Source: CAVYGM01 sp963768025
Lineage (GTDB): Bacteria; Bacteroidota; Bacteroidia; Cytophagales; Spirosomataceae
Reading direction: 5' to 3'
NCBI GenBank assembly: GCA_963768025.1
Contig: CAVYGM010000001.1
Coordinates: forward strand, 1-64,000
DNA length: 64,000 nt
The first letter of the stretch is position 1; the number at the start of each line of letters is the position of its first letter. Below are positions 20,951 to 30,964 of the stretch, piece by piece. The notes under the pieces are model-generated. The model saw only the letters and a program-made list of their open reading frames with translations. It did no database searches and was not told where the DNA came from. Both the position numbers and the translations under genes were made by a program.

Positions 20951-22726
20951 ATGAAAACGAATTTAATAAAATATGGCTTGACCCTAGGACTGGCAACGCT
21001 CCTTGTGACAGCCTGTAATGATGAATTTCTGACCCGTGACCCGCAGGGACAATACAGCCCAACGGCCCTGAAAACCGCCAATGGCGTAGAAGGAATCCTG
21101 CTGGGTGCCTATGCGATGATTGACGGAACCGGACTCGATGGCCAGGATCCCTGGATGAACGACATCCAGAGCTGGGTGTTCGGAGGAATTGCGTCCGACG
21201 ATGCCTACAAGGGTACCGATGCCGGCGATCAACCCGAAGAATCCTTTATTGAGAAATACGATTTCCAGGCTACCAACACCCACATCAGAAACAAGTGGCG
21301 GGGATTGTACAAAGGAGTAGCACGTACCAACGACGTTCTGAACACCTTGAAGGAAGTAAAGGACATCTCGGATGCCCGCCGGAAGCAAGTTGAAGCTGAG
21401 GCTCGATTCATCCGGGGTCTGTTCCATTTCGAGGCTCAGAAAATGTGGAAATTCGTCCCTTACATTGACGACAATATCTTCAACATCAATGATCTTGAAA
21501 GTACCAAGGTGCCCAACGACAAGAAAATATGGGCCCAAATTGAGGCTGATTTCAGTGCAGCCATGGGGGTATTGCCCGAATCTCAGGCTCAGGTAGGACG
21601 CCCTACCAAGTGGGCCGCAATGGCTTTCCTGGCAAAGGCCTACATGTACCAGGGATGGGATGTAAGCACAGGTGCGGCCAATGTGGCCAAACTAACCGCC
21701 GCCAAAGCCCTTCTTGACCAGATCGTGAATTCCGGAAAATTCAGGCTAGTGCCAAAATACGAGGATAACTTCCTCATCGCGACCCGCAACAACGCCGAGT
21801 CAATATTCGAAGTTCAGTACGCGGTTTCGAGCGCGGCGGATGGGGCCGGATCGCAAGGTGTAGGCCTGGCCCACCCCTACATAGATCCCTGGGGATGCTG
21901 CGGATTCTACCAGCCTTCTCAGAACCTGGTGAATGCCTTCAAAACGGACGCCAACGGCTTGCCTTTGCTGGATACCTTCAATGATGTCGACGTAAAGAAT
22001 GACCAGGGACTACGCTACGCCGATCCATTTGTACCGTTTACAGGCAATCTTGACCCCCGTCTGGATCATACCGTCGGTCGTCGGGGTATATTGTTCAAGG
22101 ATTTCAAAATCCATGGCAGCGATTTTATTCGCGATCAAACCTACGCGGGCCCCTACTCACCCAAGAAACACATTGCGGAGAAGGCAGGATTTGGTGTGGC
22201 TGGCTGGGGTAACCTCTCGGCTAACAACTACCGGATCATGCGGTACAGCATGGTGCTGCTATGGTTGGCTGAGTGCGAAGTGGAGCTAGGTAACCTCGAT
22301 AAGGCACGTACCCTCATTAACCAGGTTCGTACCCGGGCGGCCAACCCCGTTGGTTTTGTAAAGAAAGCCGTTCAGGGTCCCGCCTCCCGTGATGATTATA
22401 CCGTATTGAACGAGCCCGCCGCTAATTACGTGATCAAAACCTACGATACTCCTTTTGCCTCACAGGCCATTGCCCGGAAGGCCGCTCGGTTTGAGAACCG
22501 GTTGGAATTCGGAATGGAAGGCCACCGTTTCTTTGACCTCCAGCGCTGGGGAGTTGCAGCCGATGTGCTGAACCAATACCTGGCCAAAGAATCGCTGAAA
22601 AGGGTGTACCTAAAAGGAGCCACCTTTACCAAAGGCAAAAACGAATTCTTCCCCGTACCACAGGAAGCCATTGACCGTTCGTATACGGGTGGCACGCCTA
22701 CTTTGAAGCAGGATCCTTCGTATTGA
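20951..22726 (+). CDS. SusD/RagB-family nutrient-binding lipoprotein
   Basis: 591 residues. Lipoprotein signal with Cys at residue 22 (LLVTACND). TPR-like helices: RKQVEAEARFIRGLFHFEAQKMWKFVPYID and later YRIMRYSMVLLWLAECEVELGNLDKARTLINQVRTRAA. The C-terminal SusD end is FGMEGHRFFDLQRWG..FFPVPQEAID. It forms the lid of the SusC transporter encoded 35 bases upstream. An unusual WGCCGFYQPSQNLVNAF motif (about residues 317-333) recurs in the SusD of the next pair, showing the two pairs are paralogous. A strong terminator follows at 22750. Confidence 0.96.
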   Translation: MKTNLIKYGLTLGLATLLVTACNDEFLTRDPQGQYSPTALKTANGVEGILLGAYAMIDGTGLDGQDPWMNDIQSWVFGGIASDDAYKGTDAGDQPEESFIEKYDFQATNTHIRNKWRGLYKGVARTNDVLNTLKEVKDISDARRKQVEAEARFIRGLFHFEAQKMWKFVPYIDDNIFNINDLESTKVPNDKKIWAQIEADFSAAMGVLPESQAQVGRPTKWAAMAFLAKAYMYQGWDVSTGAANVAKLTAAKALLDQIVNSGKFRLVPKYEDNFLIATRNNAESIFEVQYAVSSAADGAGSQGVGLAHPYIDPWGCCGFYQPSQNLVNAFKTDANGLPLLDTFNDVDVKNDQGLRYADPFVPFTGNLDPRLDHTVGRRGILFKDFKIHGSDFIRDQTYAGPYSPKKHIAEKAGFGVAGWGNLSANNYRIMRYSMVLLWLAECEVELGNLDKARTLINQVRTRAANPVGFVKKAVQGPASRDDYTVLNEPAANYVIKTYDTPFASQAIARKAARFENRLEFGMEGHRFFDLQRWGVAADVLNQYLAKESLKRVYLKGATFTKGKNEFFPVPQEAIDRSYTGGTPTLKQDPSY

Positions 22727-22749
22727 TCTGATACGTTTTGATTTGGAAA

Positions 22750-22789
22750 GGGGTGGGTGAGAAAAATTTCTCACCCACCCCTTTTTTTT
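22750..22789 (+). terminator. Rho-independent terminator after the first SusC/SusD pair
   Basis: A perfect stem of about 14 base pairs (GGGGTGGGTGAGAA / TTCTCACCCACCCC, 22750-22781) with a tiny loop, followed by eight T. It separates the two tandem SusC/SusD pairs into distinct units. Confidence 0.9.
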
Positions 22790-22932
22790 CAGAACCTCCT
22801 CTCCCTCAGGCTCTCCGAATAGTATAGTAATTCGTAATTTTAGGCAAAGAAATAGTAAAATTGTATAGTAGAATCTAGCTCAGGCATCTGTTTTAATACT
22901 AAATTTCTAAACTCTTTTTTTTCCTATCATTT

Positions 22933-25900
22933 ATGAAAAAATTCTATGCATTAGGTAGAAAAAATCTACTGTTGCTTAGCCTTGGCTGCGTGCTTACGCT
23001 AGCCGGACAGGCGCAGGATCGAAGGGTGACGGGTCGGGTAACTGATGGCTCTTCCAACGGAGTTCCGGGAGTAACAATCCTGGTAAAAGGTACGCAGATC
23101 GGATCAAATTCGGATGGGAACGGCAACTACACCGTTCCGGTCACGGGTTCTAGCGATGTACTGGTGTTTAGTTTTGTCGGATTTAAATCACGAGAGATCC
23201 AGGTTGGAAATCAATCGGTCATCAACGTGTCCCTGGAAGAGGACATCAACTCCCTGGAAGAGGTGGTGGTAACGGGCTATACCTCCGAGCGGAAGAAGGA
23301 TATCATTGGTTCGGTATCGGTAGTGGATACCAAATCTACTCTCCAACAACCCAGTTCCAACCTGGGTAATATGCTCCAGGGACGCGCCTCAGGCGTAACC
23401 GTAAGTGGCACGGGAGCACCCGGTGCCGCCGCTAAGGTACGTATCCGGGGATTTACCTCCTTCGGTAATAATGACCCGCTTTATATCATAGATGGGGTAC
23501 CCACCGACAACGCCAATGCCCTCAATCCGCAGGATGTGGCCTCTATTCAGGTACTGAAAGACCCGGTCTCGGCCTCCATTTACGGATCACGGGCCGCCAA
23601 CGGGGTCATCGTGGTCACAACCAAGCAGGGAGGTTCGAAAACCGAAATTTCGTACGACGGCTACTACGGCATTCAGACCGTCCCCAACCGGTCGTATCCA
23701 TCCATGATGAATACGCAGCAGTACTATGAGTACCTACAGCTAGCCGCCGAGGGCGCGGGTATCCCCTTCAAGAGTAATGTGTTTCAAAATGGAATTCCGA
23801 AGTACCTGGTCACTAATTCCAACTTCAACGCCAACCCCTCTGACGCTACCAGCCCTGATCTGAAGCGCTATAATTACGATCCGTATAGCTATGACCGTAC
23901 CTACCAGATTGCGGAGACCAGCGCCGGTACTGACTGGTTTAGGGAAATTACCCGCAGCGCTCCGGTGCAAAGCCATCAAATTACGGCTACTGGGGGAGGC
24001 GACAAAGGTACCTACGCACTGGGAGTAAACTACTTTGGTTCGGATGGGATATTTAAGGAAACATCCTTTAACCGGGTAACGGTACGGGCCAACACGCGAT
24101 TTAAACCCAAAACCTGGCTGACCATCGGGGAAAACGTGCAGGCTGCTTTTGCCCGCTCGCAGGGAAGTAGCGGCAATCCGTTCGATCTGGGCGGTGGCCT
24201 TGACTTCGCGGGGGAAGGTTCCCCCTGGTACAATGCCTACCGGGTACCTCCGTTCATTCCGGTGTATGATATCATGGGAAATTTTGCGGGTACCTCCCTC
24301 GGTGAAGCGGGTAGTAACAACACTGCCCCCGTGGTATTGTCGCGTAACCGGGATAACAATTTCTCAGGTCTCACCCTGCTGGGCAACTTGTTTGCGCAGA
24401 TTGAGATCACCAAAGGATTGATGCTTTCCTCATCGTTCGGCATCGACCAACGCTATGGTAATGGCTACAACTTCACGTTTATTACCCCCGAAAAGGCGGA
24501 ACCTACCCGGAACAACAACTATTCGGAATATTTTTTCCGGGGAGGCTCCTGGACCTGGACCAATAGCCTTCAGTACGCGTTTGATATCAATGAAAAGCAC
24601 AGCATTAAGCTTTTTGCCGCTACTGAGTCTATTTTCGAACAGTTTAGGAGCATTAGCGGTGCCCGCACCGATTACGATTTCAATGATCCATTATTCCGGT
24701 CGCTGAATACCGGCAAAAACTTGCCCCAGAATAACGGCTCTCCATCCACACCCCGCACGCTTTACTCTATATTCGGGAAGGCCGAGTACCAGTTTAACGA
24801 CCGGTACCTGTTCAGTGCCACGATCCGCCGCGATGCTTCGTCGGTATTTGGTCCTGACAACCGGGTGGGGGTATTCCCGGCCGTTGGGGTAGGCTGGCGT
24901 ATTTCCGAAGAAAACTTCCTGAAAGGAGTAGCGGCCATCAGCGACCTCAAACTACGCGCCGGCTGGGGGCAGCTGGGTAGCCAACGCAACGTGGGCTCGG
25001 CCAATGCTTACTCGTTCTACGGCGCTTCCCTCACGGGTACCGCCTACGACCTCAATGGTACCAACGCCCTCCCCGTCATTGGGTACCGGCCATCGGTTAT
25101 TGGCAACCCCAGCACCAAATGGGAAGCCGCCGAAATGGTCAACGTAGGGGTGGATGGTAGCCTATGGGGCGGGAAACTCGACTTCACGGTGGAATATTTC
25201 AACAACAAGACCAAAGATTTATTGGTAACCCGGCAACCCAACGGACTGGAACCTTCCGTAGGACAGCCCCAAATCAATGTGGGTACGATGATCAACAAGG
25301 GTATAGACGCCCAGCTGACAACCCGGGGACAAATCACCAAGGATCTCAGCTTCGACGTCGGAATGACCTTTACCCATTATGTCAATGAGGCCGTCAAGAT
25401 CGACGCCGAGGGCTCTTCGGCCCTTCTGTTCGGAGCGGGGCGGCTGGGGAATATTCAGAAGGTAGAAGGCGGCAGACCCCTGGCCTCGTTCTGGGGATGG
25501 ATCGTGGACGGAATTTTCCAGAGTCAGGCCGAAGTGGATGCCCACGCGGCTATGAGCTACAAGCGGATAGGCTCTTGGAAATTGAGGGATATCAACGGCG
25601 ACGGGGTGATCAATGGCGACGACCAGACCTACATTGGAAATCCTATTCCCAAGTTCCAGATTGGCTACGGACATCTCGCTGAAATTCAAAGCCTTCGATT
25701 TCCAGACTTTCCTGTTCTGGAACTACGGCAACGACCTCTACAACTATACCAAATGGGCCACCCACTTGCGGGGGTTTGTGGGCGGATACAGCACCGACGT
25801 ACTGGACCGATTCCTGGACTCCCCAGAACCCCGAATGCCGCCCTTCCCATCCTGAACGCCAATGACACCTATTCAGGGTCTATTTCAACGTCTTTTTACG

Positions 25901-26153
25901 TAGAAAGTGGCTCGTTCCTCCGGGCTCGCCAGATGCAGATCGGCTACACTGTACCCTGCGACCCTCCTGAGAAAAATTGGGCGTAAGCCGCGCCCGAGTA
26001 TACCTGCAGGGACAGAACATGTTTACCGTCACCAAGTATTCCGGCCCCGATCCGGACATTGGGATTCTGGGAAATGAATTGCAAATGGGTGTTGATCAGT
26101 TCCGTACACCTTCGCCCCGAACGATCATTTTTGGTGTAAATCTGGGCCTTTGA
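22933..26153 (+). pseudogene. SusC/RagA-family TonB-dependent transporter, second tandem pair (3' frameshifts)
   Basis: About 1070 residues when repaired. Signal peptide to about residue 27, carboxypeptidase-regulatory-like domain (VTGRVTDGSSNGVPGVTILVKG..), TonB box LEEVVVTGYTSE, and plug (LQGRASGVTV..IRGFTSFGNNDPLYIIDGVP..ASIYGSRAANGVIVVTTKQG). The frame is clean to about 25670. It then changes near 25670, 25830 and 25965, and finishes with SPRTIIFGVNLGL and TGA at 26151. It is close in sequence to the transporter at 17727, so the tandem pairs look like a duplication. No STN domain. Its own promoter should lie in the 206-base spacer, since a terminator precedes it. Confidence 0.88.
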
Positions 26154-26181
26154 GCGATATAAAAATTAACCCTTGACACTC

Positions 26182-27903
26182 ATGAAAAAACATATCAAAA
26201 CTATATGCCTCTCCGCGGTACTGCTGGTAGGTCTTACGGTATCCTGTAAGGACAGTTTTCTGGACCGTCCCCCGCTGGGATCCATTGCCGAGACATCCCT
26301 TACCAATCCAAACGGCGTAGAATGGCGCTCTGATCGTGGCCTACCGCGGGCTTACGGGCGTGACGATCGGAGCCTGGTACACGAGCGCCAACAACTGGCT
26401 GTGGGGCGGAATCCGTTCCGACGACTCCTACAAGGGATCAGAATCTCTGGATCAGGCCACGGAAATCAATCCCGTAGAGCGGTTTGAAGTACTGCCCAGT
26501 GGCCCGTCGGTACGCAACAAATGGCGTGCGATCTACGATGGAATCGGCATGGCTAACATTGTACTAAGACTGATCGAACAAACGCCGACGCTTTCCGCCG
26601 AAAACAAAACACAGGATCATTGCCGAAGCTCGGTTTTTACGCGGTTTCCAACATTTCGAAGCGAAGCGTAATTTCAACAACGTACCCTATGTAGACGAAA
26701 CGCATCCAGACAACGGATGAGTACAAATCGCTGAAAAACGACCAGAGTATCTGGCCCCAGATAGAAGCTGATCTGAAATTTGCGTACGACAACCTACCCC
26801 CTACCCAGACGGCGGTAGGCCGGGTCAACAAGTGGGCGGCGGGAGCCTTTTATGGCAAAGCTCTCCTTTACCAAAGTAAGTTTGCCGAAGCCAAAGCGGT
26901 GTTTGATCAGGTCATTGCAAATGGTGTTACTAACAAAGGAGCAAAATACGGCCTGGTTTCCGATTTTAAGAATGTGTTCCGGGGGGAGGAAGAAAATGGG
27001 AAAGAGGTCATTTTTGGGATACAGTATACCGTAGGCGACGGAACCGGCGGGGCCAATAGCAACAAGGAAGGGGAGCTTACCTAACCCCCACAACGACGGT
27101 CCCGGTGGCTGCTGCGGATTTTACCAGCCTTCGCAGAGTCTGGTGAATGCCTATCAGACCCAAAATGGATTACCACTGCTGGATACCTACACCACTATCA
27201 ACGTAAAAAGTCAGGAGTCGAACCCCAATGACTTCCCCGATCGGGGCGACGCTCGATCCCCGCCTGGATTATACGGTTGGACGAGTGGGGGTACCTTACA
27301 AGGATTTTGGCCTTGCCAAAAGTACCTGGATTCGCCAGCTTGGCCAATGGTGGCCCCTGGTTACCGAACAAGCACGTGCAATGGAAAGACGAAATCGGCA
27401 CCTACTACATTCCGGGTGGCTGGGGACAGACTCAGCTCGGCAAGAACCAGATCCTGATGCGCTACGCGGATCTGCTGCTGATGGCAGCCGAGTGCGAGGT
27501 AGAAGTTGGGAGCCTGGCCAAAGCCCTTGAATACGTAAATTTGGTGCGGGCCAGGGCCAAAGGGTCAACCGTGGTGATGGAAGACGGGAAACCCGTGGCC
27601 AACTACAACATTGCGCTCTACCCAGGCCCCTGGACCGATAAGGCCGTGGCCCGCAAATCGGTGCGCTTTGAGCGGTACCTTGAACTGGCTATGGAAGGCC
27701 ACCGGTTCTACGACCTGGTTCGATGGGGAATTGCGGATACTCAGATCAACGAATTCATTCAGAGGGAATCCAAGCTCCGAACCCACCTATCCGGATCGAA
27801 ATTCACCAAAGGCAAAGACGAGTACCTGCCCATACCGGAGTTTGTGGTGATTCAGAGCCGCGTGGATGGCCAGCCAAACATCAAACAAAATCCGGGGTAT
27901 TGA
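26182..27903 (+). pseudogene. SusD/RagB-family lipoprotein, second tandem pair (multiple frameshifts)
   Basis: The ATG at 26182 gives MKKHIKTICLSAVLLVGLTVSCKD, a lipoprotein signal with Cys about residue 22. Frames change near 26330, 26610, 26720, 27080 and 27230-27300. Conserved pieces in order are: NWLWGGIRSDDSYKGSE, SVRNKWRAIYDGI, GGCCGFYQPSQSLVNAYQT, ILMRYADLLLMAAECEVEVGSLAKALEYVNLVRARA, and AMEGHRFYDLVRWG near the end. These match the SusD at 20951 piece by piece, confirming duplication. It starts 28 bases after its SusC. Confidence 0.85.
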
Positions 27904-27925
27904 TACGCCATTCTGTTAGAAAGCA

Positions 27926-27959
27926 AAAAGGGAGGGCTCAGGTACCCTCCCTTTTTTTT
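27926..27959 (+). terminator. Rho-independent terminator ending the tandem SusC/SusD region
   Basis: Stem GGGAGGG (27930-27936) / CCCTCCC (27945-27951), extended by A/T pairs, with an 8-base loop and eight T after it. It lies 25 bases after the SusD stop. Confidence 0.88.
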
Positions 27960-28012
27960 GTAAGCGCTTCACGGACAACAGTAGTATCACGCCAAAAGCC
28001 AAACAGCCCCGC

Positions 28013-28585
28013 CTACTCACTCCGCTTCTCTTTGAACTCCTCCGTGAAATGCTCGGTATGTTTGGGTTGGGAAAACTTCTCCTGGTTGTAGGTTTCAGAC
28101 TGTCCCCGCAGAATGGATAGCGATTGCCAGGCATTACCGGTCAGCATTTTGCCAATGCATACGATCTGCCCGACGTGGTAGGGATAGTGACCCAGCTGCC
28201 GGTTGATGGCTTCCAGGATTGTGTGGCCCTGGTTCCTAATGTACACGATGGTTTGCAGGTCGTTGTCCGAGAGCGGCCGCAAGGCATCGAACAAACAGGC
28301 CCAGCCCTCTTCCCACTTTTTCATTAGCTCGGCCCTATCTTGCACTTCCAGCTCAAACTCAGCGTCGCGGTGGCGCCAGTCCTTTTCCCCATCGGTCGTC
28401 AGGAAATCTGTCCAGCGCGACATCATGTTGCCCCACATGTGCTTGATGATGATGGCAACGCTGTTAGTTTCATCGCCATTGCGCCAGAATAATTGCTCAT
28501 CGGTAAGTTGCACAAATGTTTTTTCGCCCAGCATTTTGTAGTATTCAAATTGCCGGATGACACTCTCCATATAGCCGTTGTTCAT
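28013..28585 (-). CDS. DinB-superfamily protein, DUF1572 type
   Basis: 190 residues from the ATG at 28585 (MNNGYMESVIRQFEYYKML); the in-frame ATG at 28675 is less likely because it precedes the terminator of the upstream gene. It is a four-helix DinB-like protein. Three helix-borne His mark the usual metal site: IIIKHMWGNM, the QGHTILEAINRQLGHYPYHVGQI segment, and neighbouring residues. This fits DUF1572, whose members are putative metal-dependent enzymes, some acting in thiol or bacillithiol chemistry. The substrate here is unknown. It lies downstream of the M42 peptidase gene but is separated from it by a terminator. Confidence 0.85.
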   Translation of the reverse strand: MNNGYMESVIRQFEYYKMLGEKTFVQLTDEQLFWRNGDETNSVAIIIKHMWGNMMSRWTDFLTTDGEKDWRHRDAEFELEVQDRAELMKKWEEGWACLFDALRPLSDNDLQTIVYIRNQGHTILEAINRQLGHYPYHVGQIVCIGKMLTGNAWQSLSILRGQSETYNQEKFSQPKHTEHFTEEFKEKRSE

Positions 28586-28654
28586 AGTAAGTTTTGGGTT
28601 AAAGAATGAAAAATAGGTAGTTGAAATCTTCCGGATTTTACTGGAATAGAAACT

Positions 28655-28695
28655 AAAAAAGCTTCGCAAACCCAAAGGGATCTACGAAGCTTAAA
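28655..28695 (-). terminator. Rho-independent terminator after the M42 peptidase gene
   Basis: On the minus strand, AAGCTTCG (28692-28685) pairs with CGAAGCTT (28666-28659), followed by six T. It lies 24 bases downstream of the peptidase stop codon. Confidence 0.8.
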
Positions 28696-28715
28696 AGCAA
28701 ATTCCTTTGCCTTAT

Positions 28716-29786
28716 TTACTTAAAATACCGGTAATCCTCGTCGCCTTTCAGGCTCAGGAGGGTTTCGTACATGAGCTTAATTACATTTTGCACATCTTCC
28801 TTGGACACCGTTTCAATGGTGGTATGCATATACTTCAAGGGCAGCGAAATCAGGGCGGACGCTACTCCCTCGGCGGAATAGGCAAAGGAATCGGTATCCG
28901 TTCCCGTAGAGCGGCTCACGGCCTGCCGCTGAAAAGGAATTTGTTTCTCGTTGGCCACGCTGATGATGTGATCCCGGAAGTTGTTTTGCACCGCCGGTCC
29001 GTAGCATAGTACCGGCCCTGCACCGCATTTGAGGTCGCCCTGCTCCTTTTTATTGTACATCGGCGACTGCGTATCGTGGGTAACGTCGGTGATGATGGCC
29101 AGGTCGGGCTTGAGGCGGCGGGAAATCATTTCCGCCCCCCGCAGGCCAATTTCTTCCTGCACGGCATTGACCACGTATAGGGTATACGGTAGGCTGATGT
29201 TGTTTTCATGGAGCATACGAGCTACCTCGGCAATCATGTAGCCACCTACGCGGTTGTCGAGCGCGCGGCCTACGTAGTAGCGGCCGTTCATTTCGGTGAG
29301 TCCGTCGGCAAAGGTAACCACCGTGCCCACGTGAATACCCATGCTATGTACTTCGTCTTTCTTGTTGGCCCCTACGTCAATAAACAGCTCGTGTACTTTG
29401 GGTACCTGATCTTTGGCCACGTCGCGCACGTGGATGGCCGGCCAGCCAAAAACTCCTGGTACCGGGCCAGTAGCCGTGTGCAGGTTTACGCGCATGGACG
29501 GGGCAATGGCAGCGTCGGAACCGCCGTTGCGCCGCACGTGGATATAGCCTTCTTCGGTGATATAATTCACAAACCAGGCGATTTCATCCGAATGGGCTTC
29601 GATCACCACCTTGTACTCCTTGCCGGGGCCAATTACTCCCACGGCGGTTCCGTACACGTCAATAATTTGATCTTCAATGTAGGGTTTGATATAATCAAGC
29701 CAAATTTTTTGTCCCGACGCCTCAAATCCGGTCGGGGAGGCATTATTTAGGTACTTGTACAGGAATTCAGTGCTTTTTTCTGTCAT
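28716..29786 (-). CDS. M42-family metallo-aminopeptidase
   Basis: 356 residues from MTEKSTEFLYKYL (start 29786; the in-frame ATG at 29819 would add 11 unlike residues). M42 glutamyl-aminopeptidase-like fold. Metal ligands and catalytic residues are visible in EAHSDEIAWFV, GRALDNRVGGYMIAE, VVNAVQEEIGLRGA (catalytic Glu pair), ITDVTHD, and the closing LKYMHTTIETVSKEDV. It would act in the cytoplasm to release N-terminal residues from short peptides. No operon partner: a terminator follows and the next gene upstream is divergent. Family members are often annotated as endoglucanase, which is historical and not supported here. Confidence 0.93.
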   Translation of the reverse strand: MTEKSTEFLYKYLNNASPTGFEASGQKIWLDYIKPYIEDQIIDVYGTAVGVIGPGKEYKVVIEAHSDEIAWFVNYITEEGYIHVRRNGGSDAAIAPSMRVNLHTATGPVPGVFGWPAIHVRDVAKDQVPKVHELFIDVGANKKDEVHSMGIHVGTVVTFADGLTEMNGRYYVGRALDNRVGGYMIAEVARMLHENNISLPYTLYVVNAVQEEIGLRGAEMISRRLKPDLAIITDVTHDTQSPMYNKKEQGDLKCGAGPVLCYGPAVQNNFRDHIISVANEKQIPFQRQAVSRSTGTDTDSFAYSAEGVASALISLPLKYMHTTIETVSKEDVQNVIKLMYETLLSLKGDEDYRYFK

Positions 29787-29987
29787 AATAGGGTTCAATT
29801 GGGCCGTAAATAAACTCAACCTGCAAGGTACGATAGGTTAAGATTCTAATCTTAAAAGTAAAAATATTTTTAAATTGAAAATTCCGGATAGGGTCGTACG
29901 AGCCTTCGGATGTCACAATTTATATTTTTGAGAAACCATCTATTCACGAAAATCGTTTGAAAAAGTATAAATTGCACCCGTAAATCA

Positions 29988-29995
29988 TACCTTTG
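29988..29995 (+). promoter_or_regulatory. Candidate -7 box (TACCTTTG) for the JmjC-like gene
   Basis: A perfect TAnnTTTG match 55 bases before the ATG at 30051, at a distance normal for a short leader. No TTG is found 19-21 bases upstream, so only half of the promoter pattern is present. Confidence 0.35.
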
Positions 29996-30050
29996 TCGCG
30001 CCTATTACCATTGTACTTTACTAAGATTAAAAAAGAAACTGATTGCCTGT

Positions 30051-30896
30051 ATGAAACTGTCTCCCATAGAAAAAAGAACTGGCCTGACCCGAGAAGAATT
30101 CATCGAAAATTACCTGAAGCCTCGGCGACCGGTCGTATTTACGGACTTGATCAAAGATTGGCCCGCAACTCAGAAATGGACTTTTGATTGGTTTCGCGAA
30201 AACCACGGAGATTTGGAAGTACCCCTGGTAGACAAGCACATCCATGACCCCGATAAGTATTTCCAGAATGCCAAAACCATGCCTTTTGGTGAATATCTGT
30301 CCCTGATTCAGGCTGGCCCTACGGATCTACGGATTTTTCTTTTTGATATTTTCAAGAAAATCCCCGAGCTCAACAGCGACGTGCAGTTCCCTACCATCAT
30401 GGATGGTTTTGTCAAGAATTACAAGTTCATGTTTTTCGGGGGTCAAAATTCGGAAGTGAATTTGCACTACGACATGGACTGCTCCCACGTGTTTTTGTCG
30501 CAGTTTCAAACCCGGAAGAAAATTATCCTTTTTCCACCTTCCGAAAGCGTGAAACTATACCAGCATCCTTTTACGGTGATGAGTCACGTACATCCGCTGC
30601 ACCCGGATCTGAAACGCTTCCCGGCGCTGGACAAGGCGCATGGCTACGAAACGATCCTCGAACACGGCGAAACGGTGTTTATCCCAAGCCTTTGGTGGCA
30701 CTACATCAAGTACATTGACGGTGGTTTTGGACTTTCGCTTCGCGCCAATGACTCGGTGTTTACGCTCCTGAAAGGCGGATACAACCTGGCCCGCCACGCC
30801 GTGGTAGATAAGGGAATGAATTCCCTGCTCGGCCCTAAGTGGAAAGAATGGAAAGAGAACAAAGCCATCGAACGCGCCAAGGCTGTAATGGCCTGA
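30051..30896 (+). CDS. JmjC/cupin-like Fe(II)/2-oxoglutarate oxygenase
   Basis: 281 residues. The N-terminal segment LTREEFIENYLKPRRPVVFTDLIKDWPA is the typical entry of cupin_8 (FIH/JmjC-like) hydroxylases. The metal triad is HYD (His139, Asp141) and His217 in IPSLWWHYIK; Lys156-157 in TRKKIILFPP is placed to bind 2-oxoglutarate. Such enzymes hydroxylate amino-acid side chains or small molecules; the substrate is not evident. Monocistronic: a terminator follows at once and the genes on both sides are on the minus strand. Frame intact. Confidence 0.9.
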   Translation: MKLSPIEKRTGLTREEFIENYLKPRRPVVFTDLIKDWPATQKWTFDWFRENHGDLEVPLVDKHIHDPDKYFQNAKTMPFGEYLSLIQAGPTDLRIFLFDIFKKIPELNSDVQFPTIMDGFVKNYKFMFFGGQNSEVNLHYDMDCSHVFLSQFQTRKKIILFPPSESVKLYQHPFTVMSHVHPLHPDLKRFPALDKAHGYETILEHGETVFIPSLWWHYIKYIDGGFGLSLRANDSVFTLLKGGYNLARHAVVDKGMNSLLGPKWKEWKENKAIERAKAVMA

Positions 30897-30917
30897 CATA
30901 ATGGATTACTACCTACA

Positions 30918-30953
30918 AAAGCCTTCGCTATTCACTGGCGAGGGCTTTTTTTA
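30918..30953 (+). terminator. Rho-independent terminator after the JmjC-like gene
   Basis: Stem AGCCTTCGC (30920-30928) / GCGAGGGCT (30938-30946) with one mismatch, 9-base loop, seven T. The A run on the left side allows it to serve the convergent ADP-ribosylglycohydrolase gene too. Confidence 0.82.
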
Positions 30954-30964
30954 CACCCACTGGT

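Noticed and set aside
28716..29786. Endoglucanase function for the M42 protein
   Set aside because: Historical misannotation of the family; the metal-ligand pattern is that of an aminopeptidase and no glycosidase motif is visible.
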